From Myxococcales bacterium (lineage in GTDB: Bacteria > Myxococcota > UBA727 > VGSZ01): DNA of 64,000 nt. The notes beneath the pieces were generated by a model. It did not search any database, was not told the DNA's origin, and saw only the letters and a list, made by a program, of their open reading frames with translations. This document shows positions 59,489-64,000 of this stretch, piece after piece. The stretch is taken from contig JAHFED010000002.1 of NCBI GenBank assembly GCA_023248635.1, positions 146,180 through 210,179 on the forward strand, in the 5' to 3' direction. Position numbers and translations under genes: made by a program. Every line of letters starts with the position of its first letter. The stretch's first letter is position 1.

Positions 59489-59875
59489 TCACAGCACCCC
59501 GGCAGCGAACAACGCCCAGCCGACGAAAAAGCTGAACGCGTTGACCACCGTACTCACGGCAACAGCCCGCAGCGGCGGCAGTCGGCACGCGATTGCGTAG
59601 GCGACGGCCTCGACCACGACCGCACTGGCCTCGAGCAAACCGACCTTGGGCAACCACAGGCCCCCGGCGCGCGCCCAGTGCTCGTTTGCCCACCACAGAA
59701 GCGGGTGCGTCACACACGAGCCGACGATGGCAGCGACCATCGCCAGCCAAGGTGCGCGATGCGAGGCGCCACGGTCCATGAGGCGCACCAGCCCGAAGGC
59801 GGCCGGCGCCTCCAAGACGAGCGTCCACAAGAATGCACTCCACTGCATCACCGACGCCGAGAGTACCGCGGCCAC
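59489..59875 (-). CDS. Small four-helix membrane protein
   Basis: GTG 59875 has GAGG upstream at suitable distance, giving 128 residues. Four hydrophobic segments: FLWTLVLEAPAAFGLVRL, WLAMVAAIVGSCVTHPLLWW, ASAVVVEAVAYAIACRL, AVAVSTVVNAFSFFVGWALF. Conserved-looking THPLLWW and EAVAY suggest an exporter-associated or DUF-type membrane protein; no family recognised. Converges with the 44-residue peptide gene. Confidence 0.65.
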   Translation of the reverse strand: MAAVLSASVMQWSAFLWTLVLEAPAAFGLVRLMDRGASHRAPWLAMVAAIVGSCVTHPLLWWANEHWARAGGLWLPKVGLLEASAVVVEAVAYAIACRLPPLRAVAVSTVVNAFSFFVGWALFAAGVL

Positions 59876-59937
59876 GTCGACCTCGGAACGAAACGACGGC
59901 GAGCCTCGACGGCAATCAGCGACGGGTCTTGGAGTCC

Positions 59938-60003
59938 GTTCCAGCCCTGGCGCGGCTTGAAGTTCCGATGTCCAGCCGCTGGCGCGGCTTGAAGAGCCGG
60001 AAC
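59938..60003. repeat. Two diverged copies of the 34-bp palindrome family
   Basis: Units at 59941-59971 and 59972-60003 read CCAGCCCTGGCGCGGCTTGAAG and CCAGCCGCTGGCGCGGCTTGAAG in parts: the core CTGGCGCGNCTTGAAG and the TTCCGAT/AGCCGGA linkers match the 3516-3678 unit with about 70% identity. They are shorter (31-32 bp). They mark an old, decaying locus of the family. Confidence 0.6.
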
Positions 60004-60045
60004 AGCGGCTGCAGCGAGCTGTCCGCCTGACATTGCCGTTCACCG

Positions 60046-60885
60046 TCAGGTGCAGGGGGCAGAACCCTCATTGCCTGCGCCGGTACAGCTGACCTGAAGC
60101 TGTGCAGCGAGGTTGTCCGCCTGACATTGCGGTAGTGCGGTGTTGCCTTCGATGAGCATTTCGTCGCGGACGAAGGTCATCCCGCGCAGGCCCTCGATGC
60201 TGCCGAGCACAGGGTTGTTCCGGATCCCGATCGAGCCCACTGGCACCGTCTTGAGGCCGCTCAATCCGTGGAGATTCGCGAGCACGTCGTTGTCGAAGAT
60301 GCTGAGACCGGCCCCGGCCGACTCGAGGGCACCCAGCCCCTCGAGGCTGATCAAGGCGTCGTTGTCGAAGATGTTGAGGAAGCCCACCGACGTGATGTTC
60401 AACCCAGCCACGGACGTGACCACGTCGTTGTTCTGAATCAAGAAGCCGCCGCTGGTCACCTCCGTGTTTCCTTGCGCGACCAGCAGGCTGCCTTGCACGA
60501 GCGTGAGGCGGTCGAGGCCGAGAGATCTGCAAGTGCGGAGTCCTTGATGATGAGGTCACCGCCGACGCTGGTGAGGTTGTCGAGACCAGTGAGGCTCGCC
60601 AATGCGCGGTTGGATTCGATGGTCACGCCGCCGACGACGGCCGTGAGAGCCGAGAGGCCCGCCGGACTCGCCAAACTGTCGTTGACGACGATGACGACGG
60701 CCCCGCCTAGGGTGCGAAGCGCCTCGAAGCCAGCCAGGCTGGTCATGCCCCCGTTGCCGACAATGGTGAGGTCCCCGTCTACGCGCCTGGCGTTGTTCGT
60801 GAGGGTGAGCCCCCCACCGATCGTCGTCAGATGGACAAGACCATCCAGACCGCCGAGCGCAGCGGTGGGTCCGACGGTGACGGGT
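60046..60885 (-). pseudogene. Receptor-L/leucine-rich-repeat protein, frameshifted and truncated
   Basis: Reading the minus strand gives repeated units of the form LxSLxGLxxLxxVGGxLxIxxN: e.g. ALGGLDGLVHLTTIGGGLTL, MTSLAGFEALRTLGGAVVIV, GLDNLTSVGGDLIIKDSALA. The frame then breaks near 60515 by one nucleotide and continues in another frame as LVQGSLLVAQGNTEVTSGGF, LNIFDNDALISLEGLGALES and to a normal-looking Cys-rich end. The 5' part is missing: the frame ends at a stop at about 60885, exactly where transposase sequence begins. So the gene is broken both by a frameshift and by the insertion. The intact protein was probably a surface LRR protein like those of myxobacteria. Confidence 0.8.
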
Positions 60886-61779
60886 CACCCGCGTGGTTGG
60901 GTTCGCGACTACGTGAAGCGCTTCAACGGAGCGGCGCTCGACGGTCTCGCCGATCGGCGCGAGACGAACGGGACCGCCTTGAAGCTCGACGAGGCCTCCA
61001 TCGCCGCGTTGAAGGTCGCGTTGGAGGCCCCGTCGCCGGACGGCGGGCTCTGGAACGGCAACAAGGTCCGACGCTGGATTGCCGAGGGCCTCGGTGACGA
61101 AGTCGGGAAGCGGATCGGATGGCGGTACCGGCGCCGATGCGGATTCACGTTGCAGCGCCCGCAGACCCGCCATGCGGACGCCGACGTCGACAAACAGGAG
61201 GCCTTCAAAAAATGATCGGCCCGCTCATCGAGGACATCAAGGCCGTCGTCCCCGAAGCAACGGTCGAAGTCTGGGCGCAAGACGAGGCGCGCATCGGGTG
61301 AAGCCGACGACGCGTCGCGTGTGGGCTCCGCGAGGAAAGCGCCCTGTCGCCGTCCAGCCCCTGGGTTACGAGTGGCTCTACCTCTACGGCTTCGTGCACC
61401 AACGACCGGCGACGTCGAATGGCTGCTGCTGCCATCGGTGAACACGATCACCTTCAACATCGCTCTCGCGCATTTCGCCAAGGCGGTGGCGGCGAGCGAG
61501 ACGAAGCGCATCGTCCTCGTCCTCGACGGAGCTGGCTGGCACAAGAGCGGCGCCGTCGATTGGCCTGTCGGCGTCCACCCATTGTTCCTGCCCGCCTATT
61601 CCCCCGAGTTGCAGCCCGCCGAGAAGCTCTGGCCGTTGGTTCGCGAGGCTCCAGCAAATCGGCTCCTCCGGTCGCTCGACGAGCTCGAGGTGCTCCTCAT
61701 CAACCGATGTCAGAAGCTCACAGCGATGCCGAAGCACATTCGCGGCTGCACACGATTCCCGTGCTGGCCGGATGCATGA
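60886..61779 (+). pseudogene. IS630-family transposase, decayed
   Basis: The plus strand carries an IS630 transposase in pieces: HTH part VRDYVKRFNGAALDGLADR, KLDEASIAALKVALEAPSPD, LWNGNKVRRWIAEGLG, and HADADVDKQEAFKK*. A shift of -1 at an A6 run (61207-61212) gives MIGPLIEDIKAVVPEATVEV, WAQDEARIG*. Two further one-base losses (near 61300 and 61397) are needed to reach VKPTTRRVWAPRGKRPVAVQ and TGDVEWLLLPSVNTITFNIA. Catalytic pieces are recognisable: DEAR, VLVLDGAGWHKSG and LPAYSPELQPAEKLW (DDE). The first shift may be the normal programmed slip in an orfA/orfB element; the other two are decay. No terminal inverted repeats were found, and the N-terminus is missing. Confidence 0.85.
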
Positions 61780-61799
61780 ACATCAATGATCATTGGGGA

Positions 61800-62705
61800 T
61801 CAAATGGCCGGATCGAAGGACTTGCCCCGATCACGCGAGCCCACGCGCACCGAGACCTCATGCTCGACGACGGAGTAAGGGGGCACGGTCTTCACCAGCC
61901 ACACATTGCCGCCGACGACGGAGTGGTGGCCGACGACTGTATCTCCACCGAGGATCGTGGCTCCAGCATAAATCGTGACGTGGTCTTCGAGAGTCGGATG
62001 ACGTTTATGATCCTGTAATTTCTTGGAAACCGAGAGAGCGCCGAGGGACACACCCTGATAAATCTTGACATGATTTCCGATAATCGTCGTCTCACCAATC
62101 ACGACGCCGGTGCCGTGATCAATATAGAAATGATCGCCGATGGTCGCACCCGGATGAATGTCGATGCCGGTGGCCCCGTGCACGACTTCGCTCATCATGC
62201 GCGCGAGCAGGCGCAGGTCGTTCTTCCAAAAGAAGCTGGCCACGCGGTGCACGAGCACGGCCCTCAACCCCGGGTAGGCAAGGATGACCTCTTCCCGCGA
62301 GCGCACCGCCGGGTCGCCGTCGAGCAGGGCCTGCACATCGAGATCGAGAGCCGCGCGCAGGCTCGGGATGGCGTCGAAGAGCGAAAGAGCGAAGGCGTGG
62401 GCGTCGTCGACCAGGGTCGGTCCGACGGCTGCTTGTCCCTTTTCATGAGTGAGATCGAGGACCACCTGGGCCCGCACTTCATCCAGGAGAGCAGCCACGC
62501 GACTGCCGGTCACGTACTCGAGGTTCTCGTCGGTGAGCGCCTCATCGCAAGAGAAACCAGGAAAAATCAGCTCCTCGAGCCCGTGCAGGATGCGGGCGAC
62601 ACGATCGCGTGAAGGCAGATGCAGGCCCCCCAGATGGTTGGCGCCGCCGCCGTCGCGGTAGCTCTTGACGATGGCTTCGGTGATCTCTTTGAGGCTGCGC
62701 ATCAT
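61800..62705 (-). CDS. cysE: Serine O-acetyltransferase
   Basis: ATG 62705 (second ATG at 62702) overlaps the cysK stop, giving 301 residues. The N-terminal helical half (MRSLKEITEAIVKSYRDGGG, EVILAYPGLRAVLVHRVASF) is typical of long CysE/EpsC-type enzymes. The C-terminal hexapeptide beta-helix has GIDIHPGATIGDHFYIDHGT, VVIGETTIIGNHVKIYQGVS, LGALSVSK, HPTLEDHVTIYAGATILGGD and VVGGNVWLVKTVPP, including the catalytic His/Asp (DIHPG, FYIDHG) motifs. It acetylates serine for cysteine synthesis and forms an operon with cysK. Confidence 0.95.
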   Translation of the reverse strand: MMRSLKEITEAIVKSYRDGGGANHLGGLHLPSRDRVARILHGLEELIFPGFSCDEALTDENLEYVTGSRVAALLDEVRAQVVLDLTHEKGQAAVGPTLVDDAHAFALSLFDAIPSLRAALDLDVQALLDGDPAVRSREEVILAYPGLRAVLVHRVASFFWKNDLRLLARMMSEVVHGATGIDIHPGATIGDHFYIDHGTGVVIGETTIIGNHVKIYQGVSLGALSVSKKLQDHKRHPTLEDHVTIYAGATILGGDTVVGHHSVVGGNVWLVKTVPPYSVVEHEVSVRVGSRDRGKSFDPAI

Positions 62706-63727
62706 GCGTCTTTGACGAAAGAGAGATCGGTGGTGTCGGTGACGACGAGCTCCTCGTCTTGCAGCCACTCGCGGTTGAACATGCGCGACTGATAGCGGCC
62801 GCCGCCGTCGCAAAGCACGGTGCCGATCACTTTGCCAGGACCGAGCTTGCGCGCCAGCTTGACGGCGCCGACGCAGTTGAGCCCGCTGGTGCCGCCGACG
62901 AAGAGACCGTCCTTTTTCAAAAGCCAATAGACCATCTCGATTGCCTCAGAATCCAAGCCTCTGAAAGCTCCATCGAGACGCGCCAGGGCGAAGTTCGCTG
63001 TGATGCGCTTGATGCCGACGCCCTCGAGAAAAGAGGATCCCTCGGCATCGAGCGTACCGTTCGTGACGTTGGAATACAGCGACGAACCCTCGCAATCAAT
63101 CATCCAAGTGGATATCGAAGGCTTCACCGATTTCAAGTAGCGGCTCACACCGCCGATGGTGCCACCAGTTCCCGCGGCGCAGACGAAGCCGTCGAGCTGT
63201 CCGTCGCTTTGGCGCCAGAGTTCGGGGCCGGTTCCCTCTTCGTGAGCGGCGGCGTTGGCGAGGTTCTCGAACTGGTTGGCCCAAAAGCCCTTGACCTCCT
63301 CGGCCCGTCGTCGAGCCGTGTGGTAGTAGTGCGCTTGGTTGGCGAAGGCGCAGGGCTCGACCAGCTCGACCTCAGCACCCAGCGCCCGCAGGCACGACAC
63401 CTTCTCGTCGGATTGGTTGTTGGGCATCACGATGATGCAGCGGTAGTCGCGCGCCCGGCACATGAGCGCGAGGCCGATGCCCGTGTTGCCCGCCGTGCCT
63501 TCGACGACGGTGGAGCGCCCCTGCCCCGCCGACGGCTTCGGATTGAGCTCTCCGCTTTTTTCGGCGGCCTCGACCATGAACAAGGCCGCGCGATCTTTGA
63601 TGCTGCCTCCCGGGTTTAGGTGCTCGGCTTTGGCCAGGATGCGGCAGCCCGTCAGCGCCGAAAGAGATTGAATCTCGATCAGCGGAGTGTCGCCGACAGT
63701 GCCGGGAAATCCTTGCTTCACTTGCAT
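62702..63727 (-). CDS. cysK: Cysteine synthase (O-acetylserine sulfhydrylase)
   Basis: ATG 63727 gives 341 residues; the open frame upstream to 63832 runs into a tandem repeat and is not part of the family. PLP lysine K44 in HLNPGGSIKDRAALF, substrate loop GTAGNTGIGLALMCRARDYR, and phosphate-binding CAAGTGGTIGGVSRYLK. Sequence details (MCRARDYRCIIVMPNNQSDE, C-terminal VLCDGGGRYQSRMF) place it in the fungal/CYS12-like subgroup as I recall, which also occurs in Deltaproteobacteria-like bacteria. With cysE it completes serine-to-cysteine conversion. Confidence 0.93.
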   Translation of the reverse strand: MQVKQGFPGTVGDTPLIEIQSLSALTGCRILAKAEHLNPGGSIKDRAALFMVEAAEKSGELNPKPSAGQGRSTVVEGTAGNTGIGLALMCRARDYRCIIVMPNNQSDEKVSCLRALGAEVELVEPCAFANQAHYYHTARRRAEEVKGFWANQFENLANAAAHEEGTGPELWRQSDGQLDGFVCAAGTGGTIGGVSRYLKSVKPSISTWMIDCEGSSLYSNVTNGTLDAEGSSFLEGVGIKRITANFALARLDGAFRGLDSEAIEMVYWLLKKDGLFVGGTSGLNCVGAVKLARKLGPGKVIGTVLCDGGGRYQSRMFNREWLQDEELVVTDTTDLSFVKDA

Positions 63728-63776
63728 GGTGATGTTCTGCCTTGGTTTCGAGGTGGGGCGCAAAGTGCCGGTGGTT

Positions 63777-63939
63777 TGATCGCCGATCTCGCTGAACTTC
63801 GACCGCGGGGCGGTCTCAGCTCCGTCGGGCATGCTCTTCTGGGAGGTCTGATCCCCGATCTCGCCGAACTTCGACCGCAGAGCGGTCTCGTTCAGCTCCG
63901 TCGGGGATGCTCTTCTGGGAGGTCTGATGCAGACCTCCC
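63777..63939. repeat. Tandem 72/76-bp repeat with hairpins upstream of cysK
   Basis: Unit 1 (63777-63848) and unit 2 (63849-63924) differ by a few bases and a 4-bp indel. Each contains a palindrome GACCGCxxxGCGGTC (63801-63815 and 63873-63887) where loops differ but stems are identical. A further perfect 10-bp stem, GGGAGGTCTG-ATG-CAGACCTCCC, lies at 63917-63939. The block sits directly upstream of cysK-cysE (transcribed leftwards), so it may be part of the leader. Confidence 0.85.
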
Positions 63940-64000
63940 CCCGCGCCGGCGGAGCCGGACGCGGGGCCCCCCACCAACTCCGCGTTCCGCGGGCGCGCTT

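Overview
High-GC bacterial chromosome, most likely a member of the Myxococcota (former Deltaproteobacteria). This is inferred from gene content: many TPR lipoproteins, an FHA protein with an AgmX/PglI (TonB-like) C-terminus, a myxobacterial-type outer-membrane barrel, a Ser/Thr kinase with an extracytoplasmic region, VWA plus thrombospondin-3 lipoproteins, stand-alone MshEN domains and a non-flagellar type III export core. Codon use is strongly biased to GAC/GTC/GCC, so runs of Asp and Val codons appear as GACGACGTCGTC tracts in most genes. About 55 protein genes or gene remnants, one tRNA and several repeat arrays can be supported.

Layout. 1-3.7 kb: end of an MshEN-domain gene, a zinc-ribbon/RDD membrane protein with an Ala-Pro minisatellite, an FGE-sulfatase-type secreted protein, then a 34-bp palindromic repeat array. 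3.7-7.1 kb: a VapC-type PIN toxin with a small partner ORF, then a GbsR/MarR regulator divergent from an unusual fused metal transporter. 7.2-13.6 kb: DUF885 protein, YaeQ, Ser/Thr kinase, RNA methyltransferase, DUF4846 protein. 13.7-18 kb: tRNA-Pro(CGG), a lipoprotein and a degenerate 5'-nucleotidase-like protein ending at a strong terminator. 18-24.6 kb (minus strand): sctQ, a FliO-like gene, sctR, sctS, sctT, tlyA and a left-handed beta-helix sugar nucleotidyltransferase-like gene. 24.8-29.96 kb: hisC-cmk-VOC, an MshEN protein, a homoserine-kinase-like APH protein and an M23 peptidase.

29.9-43.6 kb is a ten-gene minus-strand locus: beta-propeller lipoprotein, small secreted protein, FHA/AgmX protein, LRR-like protein, outer-membrane barrel, three TPR proteins, a coiled-coil lipoprotein and an inner-membrane protein. 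By family content it resembles the Glt/Agl trans-envelope (gliding) machinery, but it has no motor genes here and carries extra parts. A VWA/TSP3 lipoprotein and a second lipoprotein read away from it.

46.5-53.3 kb: MBL-fold hydrolase, two envelope proteins, a GAF/sigma-54 activator, a HipA/YjjJ-like kinase, a lipase-like hydrolase and an FHA fragment. 53.6-59.2 kb: a complete heavy-metal-type RND efflux operon (adaptor, pump, outer-membrane channel). 59.3-61.8 kb is a decayed zone: a 44-residue secreted peptide, a small membrane protein, diverged palindromic repeats, a frameshifted receptor-L/LRR gene and a broken IS630-family transposase abutting it. 61.8-64 kb: cysK-cysE behind a tandem hairpin repeat.

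The best candidates for under-described biology are the Glt-like trans-envelope locus, the T3SS export core without its other parts nearby, the 34-bp palindrome arrays present in both orientations, and the ZIP-like/SO_0444-like transporter fusion with its 18-bp operator-like repeats.
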